64,000 nt of DNA, taken from the NCBI GenBank assembly GCA_963744575.1, contig CAVUUF010000006.1, positions 94,094 through 158,093 on the forward strand. Direction: 5' to 3'. Position numbers and translations under genes: made by a program. The notes beneath the pieces were generated by a model. It searched no databases and was not told the DNA's origin. It worked only from the letters and a program-made list of their open reading frames with translations. Each line of letters opens with the position of its first letter. Positions within the stretch are counted from its first letter, which is position 1. Below are positions 1 through 8,990 of the stretch, piece after piece. The stretch is from Palsa-504 sp963744575 (GTDB lineage Bacteria; Actinomycetota; Actinomycetes; Streptosporangiales; Streptosporangiaceae).

Positions 1-1
1 G

Positions 2-112
2 CCAGGGCGCCTGACCCGGCTCACCGCCATCCCGTATTTCGCCTGGGCCAACCGCGGGCCCGGCCCCATGCGGGTGTGGATACCGCTGGGACCGCGCGGC
101 CAAGGAGTGTGA
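2..112 (+). CDS. GH127 beta-L-arabinofuranosidase, C-terminal end (partial)
   Basis: Only the last 36 codons lie in the window. They read ...LTAIPYFAWANRGPGPMRVW... and stop with TGA at 110-112. The IPYFAWANRGPG-MRVW signature is the usual C-terminus of DUF1680/GH127 enzymes, which remove beta-L-arabinofuranose from plant glycans. The gene ends 4 bases before the binding-protein gene, and that gene's ribosome site (AAGGAG, 102-107) lies inside this coding end, so the two are almost certainly co-transcribed. This points to arabinose-containing glycans as the substrate of the importer that follows. Confidence 0.75.
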   Translation, partial: PGRLTRLTAIPYFAWANRGPGPMRVWIPLGPRGQGV

Positions 113-116
113 CCAG

Positions 117-1454
117 ATGCCCATCGCCGCCGGCAGATATCGCCGCACACCAAGGACCGGGGCGCTACTTCTGCTGTCCGCGCTGGGAGCAGCGCTGGGC
201 CTGACTGGCTGTGCGACCTCAGCACCGCCCATCAACGTGAACGCCCCCGGCTTCGGGACCAACGCCACCGGAGTGGTGCAGTTCTGGGACCGCAACACCA
301 CCGCCCCCTTCGGGACGCTGCTCGTAAACCGCTTCAACGCCAAGCACAAGAACCTCAAGGTGGTCTTGACGCCGGTCCAGGATACGCAATACGTGACCAA
401 GCTGGCCACGGCGATCCGCGCCGGAGATCCCCCGGACCTCGTGGGCATCGACGACATCAATTCCCAGCTGTTCATCTACCACAACTCGTTCGCCGATCTC
501 ACCCGCCTGGTCAACGCCCTTCCCGAGAAGGACAAGCTCAGCCCGGCCGCCCTGAACCTGACCACCGAGAACGGGCGCTACTACGGCACGCCGTACGTGG
601 CCGACATGTCGGTTCTGTGGTACAACAAGACCCTGTTCCGCCGGGCCGGTCTTGACCCGAATAAGCCGCCGGCCAACTACGCCCAGATCCTCAGCGACGC
701 CAGGAAGATAACGGCGCTTGGCCACGGGATCTACGGTTTCGCCTTCGCCGGGCGCTGCGAGGGCTGCCTGGGCTTCACCATCCTGCCCGACATCTGGGCT
801 ACCAAGAAGCGCCTGCTCTACGGGCAGCCTGGCCAGGAAAGGGCGTTCATCGAGGGAAACGCGCCGCTCGCGCAATCGCTGAACCTCTACCACCAGCTCT
901 GGGCGGACGGCCTGTCCGACCCCGAGTCGCAAGTCGAAACCGGGACCACCTGGGGGAAGGACTTCCTGGCCGGCAAGATAGGGATGATTCCGCTCGGCTA
1001 CGGTCCGATCGCCGCCGCCCCCGCCAGCTTCCGGTCCCAGATCGGAATGGCCTTCCTGCCCGCTCCCAGCGGCGGCGCCACCGCCACGTTCGCCGGCGGC
1101 GCGAACTTCGGCATTCCGCTGGGCTCCAGGAACCCTTCGGGCGCCTGGGAGTTCATCAAGTTCGCTCTGCAGCAGGCGCAGCAGAGCCTGGCCCCCCAGG
1201 GCGGGTTCGAACCCATCCGCAGCGACGTCCTCACGCCGAAGTTCCGGTCGCAATTCCCCTTCGCCGCGGCCATGGTCCAAGGCGAGTCGCGCGGCTATGC
1301 GCCCAAGACCATCGTCTACAACATCACCTTCAACCAGCCGGGCGGCCCCTGGCTGAACATGTTTACCGAAGCTGTCTTCGACGACAAGGTGGCAGCGGCA
1401 ATCCGCGCCGGGCAAGGCGGCTTCACCACCGCCATCAGCCTCGGGAAGTCATAG
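117..1454 (+). CDS. ABC transporter sugar-binding lipoprotein (family 1)
   Basis: This 445-residue extracellular solute-binding protein captures a sugar outside the membrane and delivers it to the permeases encoded next. It has a basic N-terminus, a hydrophobic stretch at about residues 15-28 and a lipobox LTGC with Cys32 as the lipidation site. The mature part shows the family 1 pattern: a VVQFWDRN strand, an LVGIDD segment near residue 110, a YGTPYVADMSVLWYNK hinge and a GGANFGIPLGSRNPSGAW segment near residue 325. The ATG at 117 has AAGGAG 9 bases upstream. It is the first gene of a compact operon with two permeases and an ATPase. The substrate cannot be read from the sequence; the GH127 and AraD-like neighbours suggest arabinose or an arabino-oligosaccharide. 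Confidence 0.92.
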   Translation: MPIAAGRYRRTPRTGALLLLSALGAALGLTGCATSAPPINVNAPGFGTNATGVVQFWDRNTTAPFGTLLVNRFNAKHKNLKVVLTPVQDTQYVTKLATAIRAGDPPDLVGIDDINSQLFIYHNSFADLTRLVNALPEKDKLSPAALNLTTENGRYYGTPYVADMSVLWYNKTLFRRAGLDPNKPPANYAQILSDARKITALGHGIYGFAFAGRCEGCLGFTILPDIWATKKRLLYGQPGQERAFIEGNAPLAQSLNLYHQLWADGLSDPESQVETGTTWGKDFLAGKIGMIPLGYGPIAAAPASFRSQIGMAFLPAPSGGATATFAGGANFGIPLGSRNPSGAWEFIKFALQQAQQSLAPQGGFEPIRSDVLTPKFRSQFPFAAAMVQGESRGYAPKTIVYNITFNQPGGPWLNMFTEAVFDDKVAAAIRAGQGGFTTAISLGKS

Positions 1455-1480
1455 CGCTGACCGCACGGAGGTAGATCGCG

Positions 1481-2437
1481 ATGACACGGCAGGCAATCCA
1501 GACAGCCGGCGGGCAGCCGGCCGGGCTCGGCACGGCGGGCACCCCGCGGGCAGGGAGGCGGCGGCGGACCGGAGTGGTCCGGCAGCCGAAGACCGGCATG
1601 CTGCTGGTGGCGCCAGCCTTCTTGTTCGTCGCCGTGTTCGTTCTTTTCCCGCTCGGCTTCGCCATCTACATGTCGCTGACGAACTGGCCGCTCATCGGTC
1701 CGTATCACCTCAACGGCGTGCACAATTACGCGGCACTGGGCCGGGACCCCGGATTCATCCACTCGGTGCTCTTCACGCTGCTCTACACCGGGATCGTGAC
1801 GATCCCGATCCTGGCCGTCGGGTACGGGCTGGCCGTCCTCGTCCGCTCGAACAGGCGCGGGTCGGTGTTCCTGCGGACAGCCTTCTTCCTGCCCTATGTC
1901 ATCGGGCTACCCACGCTGAGTTACATCGTGCTGCTTGAGCTGCAGCCGAACTTCGGCGCCGTCAACTGGGTCCTCGCCGAGCTGCATATCACGAACGGCT
2001 CCACCGCCTGGCTGGTGAACACCAACCTCGCGCTGGCCGCTACCTGCATCCTGGTCATCTGGTTCGCCTCGGGCCTGACCATGCTGCTCCTCGTTGGCGC
2101 GATGCACGGCATCTCCGATGACCTCTACGAGTCGGCCGCCGTGCTCGGCGCCTCATGGTGGAAGAAGGAACTGTACGTCACGCTGCCGCTGGTGCGCCCG
2201 ACCATCGCGCTGAGCCTGATCATCTCGATCATCGGGTCGTTCCTCGCGTTCAACCAGTTCTTCATCCTGACCCAGGGCGGCCCGGGAACGAGCACCTTCA
2301 CGGTCGTGATGTGGATCTACCAGACGGCCTTCGTCCAGCTGCACGTGGGAGCGGCCGCCGCCATGTCCGTCGTCCTTGTCGTGGTGGTCGGGCTGATCAG
2401 CTTCGTGCAGTTCCTGCTGCTCCGCAGCAACACCTAG
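1481..2437 (+). CDS. ABC sugar transporter permease (MalF/UgpA type)
   Basis: This 318-residue inner-membrane subunit of a carbohydrate ABC importer has about 40 polar residues followed by six hydrophobic segments. The first is near residues 45-66 (LVAPAFLFVAVFVLFPLG). The EAA loop that docks the ATPase is visible as ESAAVLGASWWKKELYVTLP near residues 210-230. A GGPGTSTFTVVMWIYQ segment near the C-terminus is typical of MalF-like permeases. The gene begins 26 bases after the binding-protein gene and is followed at once by the second permease, with an AGGAGG site directly after its own stop. Confidence 0.92.
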   Translation: MTRQAIQTAGGQPAGLGTAGTPRAGRRRRTGVVRQPKTGMLLVAPAFLFVAVFVLFPLGFAIYMSLTNWPLIGPYHLNGVHNYAALGRDPGFIHSVLFTLLYTGIVTIPILAVGYGLAVLVRSNRRGSVFLRTAFFLPYVIGLPTLSYIVLLELQPNFGAVNWVLAELHITNGSTAWLVNTNLALAATCILVIWFASGLTMLLLVGAMHGISDDLYESAAVLGASWWKKELYVTLPLVRPTIALSLIISIIGSFLAFNQFFILTQGGPGTSTFTVVMWIYQTAFVQLHVGAAAAMSVVLVVVVGLISFVQFLLLRSNT

Positions 2438-2453
2438 AGGAGGAGTGAGGGTC

Positions 2454-3341
2454 ATGGCCAGCGTCGCCGCGCGGACCGGCCGGGCACAGCCAAAGAGCGC
2501 CTCGGTACGTACGTCCACCATCATCTACGTGACCACGGGCACGGTGCTGTCCATCCTGTTTCTCTTGCCGCTCGCCTGGGCTGTGCTCCGCTCGGTCATG
2601 CCGCCGAGTGATGTCACCGCGGCGCCGAGCGCTCAGGACTTCCGCCACCTGACGATCGCCAACTACTCCCAGCTCATCGCGGGAAGCATCCACATCCTGC
2701 GTTACGTCTGGAACAGCCTCATCGTCGCCGCGGGGACGGCGCTGCTCACCGCGGTGCTCGCCACGCTGGCCGGTTACGGCCTCGGGCGCACCCGCTTCCG
2801 GTTCCGCGGGTCCAACGTGGTGTTCGCGCTCATTCTCGTCACGCTCATGGTGCCCTTCCAGGCCATCCTGACCCCGCTCTTCCTCGAGCTCAGCTTCCTG
2901 CACCTGCTCGACAACCTGCTCGGGCTCATCCTCTTCTACAGCACGTTCAATCTTCCGTTCGGAGTCTTCGTCATGCGCAACAGCTTCATGGCGGCCCCGA
3001 CCGAGCTCGAGGAGGCGGCCTACTGTGAAGGCGCGACAGTATCCAGGACGCTACGCACGGTGCTCCTGCCGCTCGTGATGCCAGGTGTGGCCACCACGAT
3101 GCTGTATGCCTTCCTGTTCGCCTGGACCGAATTCCTCGGCGCCCTGACCTTCATCACCAACATCAACCGGCTGACGCTGCCCGTTGCCCTCCTCAACGTG
3201 GAGACGGGGACCTTCGGCCAGGTCAACTACGGATTCCTGATCGCCGGAGCGGTGCTAGCCATGGTGCCGTGCGCGGTGCTCTACATCGCGCTCCAGCGCT
3301 TCTACGTCAGTGGCATCACCACCGGCGGAATCAAAGGTTAA
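2454..3341 (+). CDS. ABC sugar transporter permease (MalG/UgpE type)
   Basis: This 295-residue partner permease has six hydrophobic segments and the EAA motif EEAAYCEGATVSRTLRTVLL near residues 190-210. The ATG at 2454 is preferred over the in-frame GTG at 2445 because the AGGAGG ribosome site (2438-2443) is 10 bases from the ATG and touches the GTG. It lies 16 bases after the first permease and 11 bases before the ATPase gene, so the four genes form one unit. Confidence 0.92.
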   Translation: MASVAARTGRAQPKSASVRTSTIIYVTTGTVLSILFLLPLAWAVLRSVMPPSDVTAAPSAQDFRHLTIANYSQLIAGSIHILRYVWNSLIVAAGTALLTAVLATLAGYGLGRTRFRFRGSNVVFALILVTLMVPFQAILTPLFLELSFLHLLDNLLGLILFYSTFNLPFGVFVMRNSFMAAPTELEEAAYCEGATVSRTLRTVLLPLVMPGVATTMLYAFLFAWTEFLGALTFITNINRLTLPVALLNVETGTFGQVNYGFLIAGAVLAMVPCAVLYIALQRFYVSGITTGGIKG

Positions 3342-3352
3342 GAGGACCGGGT

Positions 3353-4558
3353 ATGGCTGAAATACAACTCTCCCACGTCAACAAGGTCTACGAAGGCACC
3401 GAGGCGCCTGCCGTGCACGACCTCAGCCTGCGCATCGCCGACGGCGAGTTCATGGTGCTCGTCGGCCCGTCCGGCTGCGGCAAGACCACCGCCCTGCGCC
3501 TGGTCGCGGGCCTGGAGGACATCACCCAAGGCGAATTGAGCATAGGCGGCCGGGTCGTCAACGACGTGCCACCGCAGGGCCGCAACATCTCCTTCGTCTT
3601 CCAGAACTACGCCCTGTTCCCGCACATGACCGTTTACGACAACATGGCCTTCGGTCTCAAGCTGGCCAAGGTGGACAAGGCCACCCGCGACAAGCGGGTC
3701 CGCGAGGTCGCCAAGACTCTCGACCTCGAGGAGTACCTCAATCGCAAGCCGCGTGCCCTGTCCGGCGGCCAGCGGCAGCGGGTGGCGATGGGGCGGGCGA
3801 TCGTCCGCGAGCCGCAGGCCTACCTCATGGACGAGCCGCTGTCGAACCTGGACGCCAAGCTGCGCGTGTCGATGCGCGCGGAACTCGCCAAGCTGCAGCG
3901 CGACCTGAACGTGACCACGATCTACGTCACCCACGACCAGACCGAGGCGATGACGATGGGCGATCGGATCGCGCTCATCCGCAAGGGCGAGCTCCAGCAG
4001 GTCGGCCCGCCCACCGAACTGTTCAGCCGACCGTGCAACCTGTTCGTGGCCCAGTTCATCGGCAGCCCCTCGATGAACCTCGTCGAATCGGACCTGCGCT
4101 GGGAGGACGACTCGCTGTACGCCGATATCGCCGGGCAGCCCCTGCTGATCGATCCTCAGACGCTGAGCGAACGGCCGACGCTGCGCGGCTACGCGGGCAA
4201 GCCGCTGATCGTCGGCATCCGACCGCAGGACTTCGACGTCGAGACGGCCGGCACCGAGCGGCGCGGCTGCCAGCTACAAGCCAAAGTCGAGCTGGTGGAA
4301 GCCCTCGGTACGGAGACCAATGTGCATTTCTGTGTCGACGCGCCACCGGTCGTCACTGACGAAGTTCTTGAGCTGGCGGCTGATATCGGCAAGGAGGAGG
4401 CCGCCAGGGTGGAGCAGCGGGCTCGTCGTGGCCGCAATGAGTTCACCGCCCGGGTTGACCCGAAGACCCAGGTGCGGGCCGGCGACACAATTATCCTTTC
4501 AGTCGACACGGCACAGATGCACTTCTTCGACCCGGCCACGGGTGAAGTCCTGCACTAG
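3353..4558 (+). CDS. Sugar ABC transporter ATPase (MsmK/UgpC/MalK type)
   Basis: This 401-residue cytoplasmic ATPase drives the importer. Motifs in order are Walker A GPSGCGKTT (about residue 37), Q-loop VFQNYALFPHMT, ABC signature LSGGQRQRVAMGRA (about 134), Walker B YLMDEPLSNLDAK and the switch His in YVTHDQ. About 160 C-terminal residues form the TOBE/MalK-like regulatory region (IGIRPQDFDV-like segment VGIRPQDF). The start is set at ATG 3353 with GAGG upstream; an upstream in-frame extension would overlap the permease gene and does not match the family. In actinobacteria one such ATPase often serves several sugar importers. Here it sits in the operon, so it may be dedicated. Confidence 0.93.
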   Translation: MAEIQLSHVNKVYEGTEAPAVHDLSLRIADGEFMVLVGPSGCGKTTALRLVAGLEDITQGELSIGGRVVNDVPPQGRNISFVFQNYALFPHMTVYDNMAFGLKLAKVDKATRDKRVREVAKTLDLEEYLNRKPRALSGGQRQRVAMGRAIVREPQAYLMDEPLSNLDAKLRVSMRAELAKLQRDLNVTTIYVTHDQTEAMTMGDRIALIRKGELQQVGPPTELFSRPCNLFVAQFIGSPSMNLVESDLRWEDDSLYADIAGQPLLIDPQTLSERPTLRGYAGKPLIVGIRPQDFDVETAGTERRGCQLQAKVELVEALGTETNVHFCVDAPPVVTDEVLELAADIGKEEAARVEQRARRGRNEFTARVDPKTQVRAGDTIILSVDTAQMHFFDPATGEVLH

Positions 4559-4642
4559 GATCCGCCAGTCCGGCCAGTGGGTCGTGCCCACCCAAGACCG
4601 GCTTTCCAGCGCGCGGCTACCGGCGCAGAGGAGGACGATCAG

Positions 4643-5308
4643 ATGACCACCGCCGAGAGCGCCGAGATCACCGCGCTGCGGGAGACGGTCTGCGCGCTGC
4701 ACGCCGAGCTGGTGCGGAACAACCTGGTCGCCTGGACCTCGGGCAACGTGTCGGCCCGGGCGGGCGAGGTGATGGTGATCAAGCCGAGCGGGGTGCCTTA
4801 TGACGAGCTGACCCCGCAGTCCATGGTGGTGTGCGACCTGGACAGGCAGGCCTGCGGCGAGGGCCTGAGCCCGTCCAGCGACGCGGCCACGCACGGCTAC
4901 ATCTACCGGCACATGCCCGGGGCCGGCGGCGTGGTGCACACCCATTCGGGCTACGCGACCGCGTGGGCCGCGCGGGGGGAGGCCATCCCGTGCGTGATCA
5001 CCGCGATGGCCGATGAGTTCGGCGGTGAGATCCCGGTCGGGCCGTTCGCGCTGATCGGCGGGGAGGAGATCGGCCGGGGGGTGGTCGCAGCCCTGGCCGG
5101 GCACCGGTCCCCGGCGGTGCTGATGCGCAGCCACGGCGTGTTCGCCGTGGCCGGGACCGGCCGGGAGGCGGTGCAGGCCGCGGTGATGTGCGAGGACGTG
5201 GCGCGCACCGTTCACCTGGCCCGGGCCTTCGGCGAGCTGGCGCCGCTGCCCGCCGGAGCGGTGGACGCGCTGCACGCCCGGTACAAGAACCACTACGGCC
5301 AGCGTTGA
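4643..5308 (+). CDS. Class II aldolase/adducin family protein, probably L-ribulose-5-phosphate 4-epimerase
   Basis: This 221-residue cytosolic zinc enzyme shows the class II aldolase fold: an N-terminal helix (RETVCALHAELVRNNLVAW), SGNVSAR and KPSGVPYDEL phosphate-binding segments, a zinc site VVHTHSGYATAW (two His) and a third His in RSHGVFAVAG near the C-terminus. Length and motifs fit AraD/SgbE/UlaF epimerases or fuculose-phosphate aldolases. The ATG at 4643 has AGGAGG upstream. The gene lies 84 bases after the ABC operon and close to a GH127 tail, so conversion of L-ribulose-5-P to D-xylulose-5-P in arabinose catabolism is the likeliest role. No AraA or intact kinase is visible in the window. 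Confidence 0.82.
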   Translation: MTTAESAEITALRETVCALHAELVRNNLVAWTSGNVSARAGEVMVIKPSGVPYDELTPQSMVVCDLDRQACGEGLSPSSDAATHGYIYRHMPGAGGVVHTHSGYATAWAARGEAIPCVITAMADEFGGEIPVGPFALIGGEEIGRGVVAALAGHRSPAVLMRSHGVFAVAGTGREAVQAAVMCEDVARTVHLARAFGELAPLPAGAVDALHARYKNHYGQR

Positions 5309-5379
5309 CGCGGGCCGGCTGGCCTGGCCGCGCCCCCAGCTCCGGCCGGCGATGGGTCAGCGACGCCACGCCGTCCGGG

Positions 5380-6189
5380 CGTCAGCGCGCCCTCCCCCTG
5401 GTCGTGCTCTCACCCGGCTTTCACCAACGGCCGCAGCGTGCTCACCGCGCTGGCCGAGGACCTGGCCAGCCACGGCTACGTCGTGGCCGGGATTGATCAC
5501 ACCTATGAGAGCTTCGCCACGGCCTTTCCCGACGGGCGGGTCACCACCTGCCTCGCCCGCCAGGCACCGCGCCGGGGCGACCGGTTCTGGGAGAAGGTGG
5601 CGGCAGGCCGGGCAGCCGATGTCTCCTTCGTGCTCAGCCAGCTGACCGGTGCGCATCCGGCATGGCCGGGCGCCGGGCTGATCGACCCGTCCCGCATCGC
5701 GATGGCCGGCCACTCCGCCGGCGGCGCGGCCGCCATCGGCGCCCTGCTGGCCGACTCGCGCATCCGGGCCGGCATCGACATGGACGGCGCCACCTGCGCC
5801 CCGATCCCGGATGACGGCCTGTCCCGGCCGTTTCTGTTCCTGGGCAAGCAATCCAACTACACCCCGGGAGGCGGAGGCTCCGCGACCACCTGGGAGCGCG
5901 ACTGGAAACTCCTGGCCGGGTGGAAGCGGTGGCTCGTGGTAACTGGCGCGATGCACGCCTCTTTCACCGACCTCGGGCTGCTGGCCGATCAGCTCGGCAT
6001 CGACATCGGCGCCGGCCTGTCCGGGGCCGGTCCCTGGACATCACCCGCGCCTACGTCCGGGCCTTCTTCGACCAGCACCTGCGCGGCAGGCCGCAAGCCC
6101 TGCTGGACCAGCCGTCACCCCGCTACCCCGAGGTCACGTCCTGTTCCCCGGAGGGGGAACCTGTGCATGACCAGGTTTTTGCCAGGTGA
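5380..6189 (+). pseudogene. Alpha/beta hydrolase (chlorophyllase/PAF-acetylhydrolase-like), frameshifted remnant
   Basis: A hydrolase can be read only by changing frame twice. One frame gives LPLVVLSPGF up to about 5420. A second runs from about 5425 with VLTALAEDLASHGYVVAGID, the nucleophile elbow GHSAGGAAA and a His in GAMHASFTD. After about 6030 a third gives SLDITRAYVRAFFDQHLRG. The order matches secreted or cytosolic lipase-like hydrolases of about 300 residues, but the N-terminal half of the usual protein is missing as well. It is therefore inactivated by at least two indels and a 5' truncation. It directly follows the aldolase gene. The original substrate is unknown. Confidence 0.75.
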
Positions 6190-6653
6190 AAATCCTCACT
6201 GAGAGTGGCCGGGAGCAGGACGAAATTAGCCACCTGGCCCGGGAGGTCATTGTGGACGATGGACCCGGCTCAGCGCGCCGCCTGCTTGGCGTCTTCGCGC
6301 ATCCGGACAACGAGGTCTTCTGTGCCGGCGGCGCGATGGCCCAGGCGGCCGAGGCAGGCGCCGAGGTGATGATCGTCTCGGCCACCCGCGGAGAGCGGGG
6401 GCAGATCCGGGATGCCAGGGTCGCGACCCGGCGTTCGCTTGGTGCCGTCCGGGAGGGCGAGCTTGCCGCGGCTGCCGCTGAGCTTGGCGTGCGGCGCGTG
6501 CAGGTGCTGGCCTACGCGGACGGGACCCTGCAGCAGAATCGGGTACCGCTGAGCGGTGATCGCGGGGTGGCCGTTAACGGGCGTTCTGGCGGCTGCCAGG
6601 CATCACCCGGCGGCCACCCTTACATCCAGGTCGTCAGCCGCCGTAACCGGTGA
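6186..6653 (+). pseudogene. PIG-L/LmbE-type deacetylase, 3'-truncated
   Basis: The first 115 or so codons read as a PIG-L N-acetylglucosaminyl deacetylase: LLGVFAHPDNEVFCAGGAMA, VMIVSATRGERGQIRD, a VREGELAAAAAELGV helix and VLAYADG. Similarity ends near 6530. The second metal-binding motif (HPDH), found near residue 140 in intact relatives, is absent, and the reading frame runs into unrelated sequence. The zinc motif reads HPDNE instead of the normal HPDDE, so a metal or base residue is altered. Truncation plus this change argue for an inactive remnant. Its 3' end meets the end of an opposing gene, so a deletion at this junction is possible. Confidence 0.7.
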
Positions 6654-7208
6654 ATCCGGACGGCTGGCCGGGTCTGGTGAGCTGGCGACCAGCCGGCAGA
6701 GGTCGCCGGTGATCCGCTCGGTGGCGATGGCGACCTTGACCCCGTGGAGCGCGAGTACCGCGGAGGACTCGACCGCGACGTCCCCGCCGGCGGCGTCCAG
6801 GCAGCCGTGGCGGCATAGGGCGCGCCGGTCCACCCGCTGTACACCGAACGGGGCCAGGATCTTGCCGACCGGGATGCTCGTGCCGGCCAGGGTGGCGCGG
6901 GCGTGCGGGGGGATCCGCTGCGGCACGATGACCAGGCTGGTCTCGGCCGCCACCAGGCCGCTGGCGGTGCGCAGCAACCCGGTGCGGTGGTGCCCGGCCG
7001 TGATCGGCCCGGCATCGAGCCGGTAGTGCTCGGCCGCGGTCAGCTCGCGGTCGGCGTGGCCCAGTACCTCGATGCGGATCTGGGTGCGGGCCAGTTCCTC
7101 CAGCAGCAGCGTGGCCGGGGTCGCGCTGACCGTCAGCAGGGTGGCGAGCACGTTGGCCACGCCATCGGTGGAGGTGACGCCGAGCGCGTCCAGGGACATC
7201 ACAGTCAT
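6603..7208 (-). CDS. Chorismate lyase-like (DUF98/UbiC-related) family protein
   Basis: This is a 201-residue cytosolic protein. The pattern TSTDGVANVLATLL near the N-terminus, RTGLLRTASGLVAAETSLV in the middle, IPPHARATLAGTSIPVGKIL, and VESSAVLALHGVKVAIATER near the end fits the DUF98/chorismate-pyruvate-lyase-like family. Members cleave chorismate to 4-hydroxybenzoate or have secondary-metabolite roles. I recognise the family by pattern only, without an alignment. The frame is open throughout with a normal ATG. It lies downstream of a broken O-methyltransferase gene on the same strand, so both may be leftovers of an aromatic natural-product locus. Alternatively it may be a free-standing gene of unknown use. 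Confidence 0.55.
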   Translation of the reverse strand: MTVMSLDALGVTSTDGVANVLATLLTVSATPATLLLEELARTQIRIEVLGHADRELTAAEHYRLDAGPITAGHHRTGLLRTASGLVAAETSLVIVPQRIPPHARATLAGTSIPVGKILAPFGVQRVDRRALCRHGCLDAAGGDVAVESSAVLALHGVKVAIATERITGDLCRLVASSPDPASRPDSPVTAADDLDVRVAAG

Positions 7209-7322
7209 GGCGGGTGATCCTTCTCCGCGTATGGGTCTTGGTCCAGGCCGGGTCTGCGGCCGGTGGCCGGGCTGGATGAGCCGGCGACTGAATAGCGTGC
7301 CGGATGGGCGTTCGGCCGTCAG

Positions 7323-7925
7323 TCACCCAGCGGACACAGCCGGTGTCTGCTGGCCGACACCCGGATCCGGGCGGCCCGGCAGCGGGTGCCGCGGAATGGC
7401 TTGCAGCACCACGAACTCCAGCGGAAGCCGATGCTGCCCGGTGAGCGTGAACCCGGATTCCCGCAGCAGGCGCCGGTAGTGCCCGGCGGTCCGCTCACGA
7501 CCGCCGACGTTGCAGAGCATGTGAACGTCCCACGCGGCGGCCAGGGATGGTGAGTCGTCCTCCGGTAGTAGCCGCTCGAGGATCAGCAGCTGGGCGTCCG
7601 GGGGCATCGCCTCGGCGCATCTTTCCAGGATCAGCCGGCCCTGCTGATCGTCCCAGTCGTGCAGCACCCGGGAGAGGATGTAGACGTCGCCATCCGGCGG
7701 CACGGCCGCAGTGGCCAGCAGGCCGGAGCGGGCACCCGGCGGCGCGCTCGAATGCCGCGCTGCGACCGGATGCTGGCGGTCGTCGGCACCCGGTCGCTGG
7801 TAGGTGCGGCTGCGCCGGGGTAGGCGGGCGCAGCCGGTCGTGTTAACAGCGGCCGACTCCAGGTGATCGAGGAGGGCCTTCGCATTCTGCGCCGCGGTGA
7901 TGTACAGGATGAGCTTTCGCCCCAC
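7323..7925 (-). pseudogene. O-methyltransferase (Methyltransf_2 type), 5'-deleted remnant
   Basis: The last 125 residues are clear: VPPDGDVYILSRVLHDWDD (motif IV region with the general-base His), RLILERCAEAMPPDAQLLIL, and GHYRRLLRESGFTLTGQHRL. These are the SAM-binding/catalytic end of acetylserotonin/hydroxyindole-type O-methyltransferases, which are normally about 340 residues. The N-terminal dimerisation domain and the glycine-rich SAM motif are missing. The first 75 codons of the open frame do not resemble the family and probably arise from rearranged sequence. It is therefore a non-functional fragment next to the DUF98-like gene. Confidence 0.7.
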
Positions 7926-7957
7926 ACGGCGGGTCCGCTTCTCGCGGGCTGGGCTCG

Positions 7958-8629
7958 TCAGTCACCGGCAAATCGGCTCAGCGCTGCTGCCTGCTTCACC
8001 GTTACGGCCTGGCTGCGCGTCTGAATCCAGCCGCGTCGTTCGAACCCGCGCAGCGCGGCGTTGACGCTCTGCCGGGCACCTCCTACCCGGTGTGCGAGTT
8101 CCTCCTGCGTCATCTTCTGGCCGATTACGCCGTGATCGTCCCGGGGCTGGCTAAGCAGCACCTTCGCGACACGGCGCGGCAGGTCCAGGAATACGAGGTC
8201 GGACGCTTCTTCGGTAAGCCGCCGCAGCATGGCCGCAAGAGCACTCGCCAAGGCCTGGGAGACCGACGGCGCCCGCCCGCACAGGTCCTGGATCGCCTCG
8301 ACCGGGACGAAAAGCAGACGGCAATCCTCCAGGGTTTCGGCGTCGGCCGACCTGGGGCCGCCGTCGACGACGCTGAGCTCGCCGAACACGCCCCCCGGCG
8401 CGATGACCGTCAGCGTCAGCTCGCCGCCGTCCGCCGAGCGGACCACCACCTTGACCCGGCCGGAGACAACCACGATCAGGGTGTTGCCTGGGTCACCGGC
8501 GGTGAACAGGACCTGCCCGCGGCGGAAGGTCCGCGACCGGGATACCGCGGAGATGGCCTCGAGGTCTGCGGCCGACGCCGAACCGAGCAGATGGGTCGTG
8601 CGCAGGACGTCCGTCACGTCAGTACTCAT
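7958..8629 (-). CDS. Crp/Fnr family transcriptional regulator
   Basis: This 223-residue cytosolic DNA-binding protein has a cyclic-nucleotide-binding beta-barrel at about residues 15-130 (FRRGQVLFTAGDPGNTLIVV, PGGVFGELSVVDGGPRSADA). The dimer helix follows, then a winged helix at about 150-220 with QEELAHRVGGARQSVNAALR as the recognition region. The GELSVVDGGPRSA segment keeps the Glu and Arg used for cAMP contact in Crp, so cyclic nucleotide binding is plausible. The ATG at 8629 has GGAGG 6 bases upstream, so longer in-frame starts are rejected. A class III cyclase gene lies 3 kb away at 11.6-14.8 kb; a functional link is possible but not shown. Confidence 0.88.
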   Translation of the reverse strand: MSTDVTDVLRTTHLLGSASAADLEAISAVSRSRTFRRGQVLFTAGDPGNTLIVVVSGRVKVVVRSADGGELTLTVIAPGGVFGELSVVDGGPRSADAETLEDCRLLFVPVEAIQDLCGRAPSVSQALASALAAMLRRLTEEASDLVFLDLPRRVAKVLLSQPRDDHGVIGQKMTQEELAHRVGGARQSVNAALRGFERRGWIQTRSQAVTVKQAAALSRFAGD

Positions 8630-8990
8630 CCCTGCCCTCCAGCCAAAAGAGTCGCTGGCCGCTTCCGCAGGCGTGGTCTTGACCTTGGATGAGGTGAAGG
8701 GCCGGGTCTTGCCCGGCAGCCACACCAGGGCCCGTCACACAGGCTGCGGAAATGACACGAATCCGCTACCAGACAAGTCTCCCTGTTTCCAGGCGATTGT
8801 GGCTATCGTCTCGCGGACGAGTGGCTCGCTCCAGCCGGCGACGCCAGGTCCCGCAGCTGCGCCGCCGCCCGGCGCCCGGCACCGGACTCACCCGTGGCCC
8901 GCCCGCCCCGGCGGAAACCGGGCACCGCAGATGGTCCGCGCAGCCGCCAGCTAACCTCAATTCCCGGCGGACGGTGTGAGTCCTTCGCCG
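8630..8990. other. Intergenic stretch without a supported gene
   Basis: These 361 bases lie between the Crp gene start and the end of the thioesterase gene. The Crp ribosome site (GGAGG, complement of 8636-8640) is at the left edge. The open frames here show no recognisable protein, and no strong repeat was found. Confidence 0.5.
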
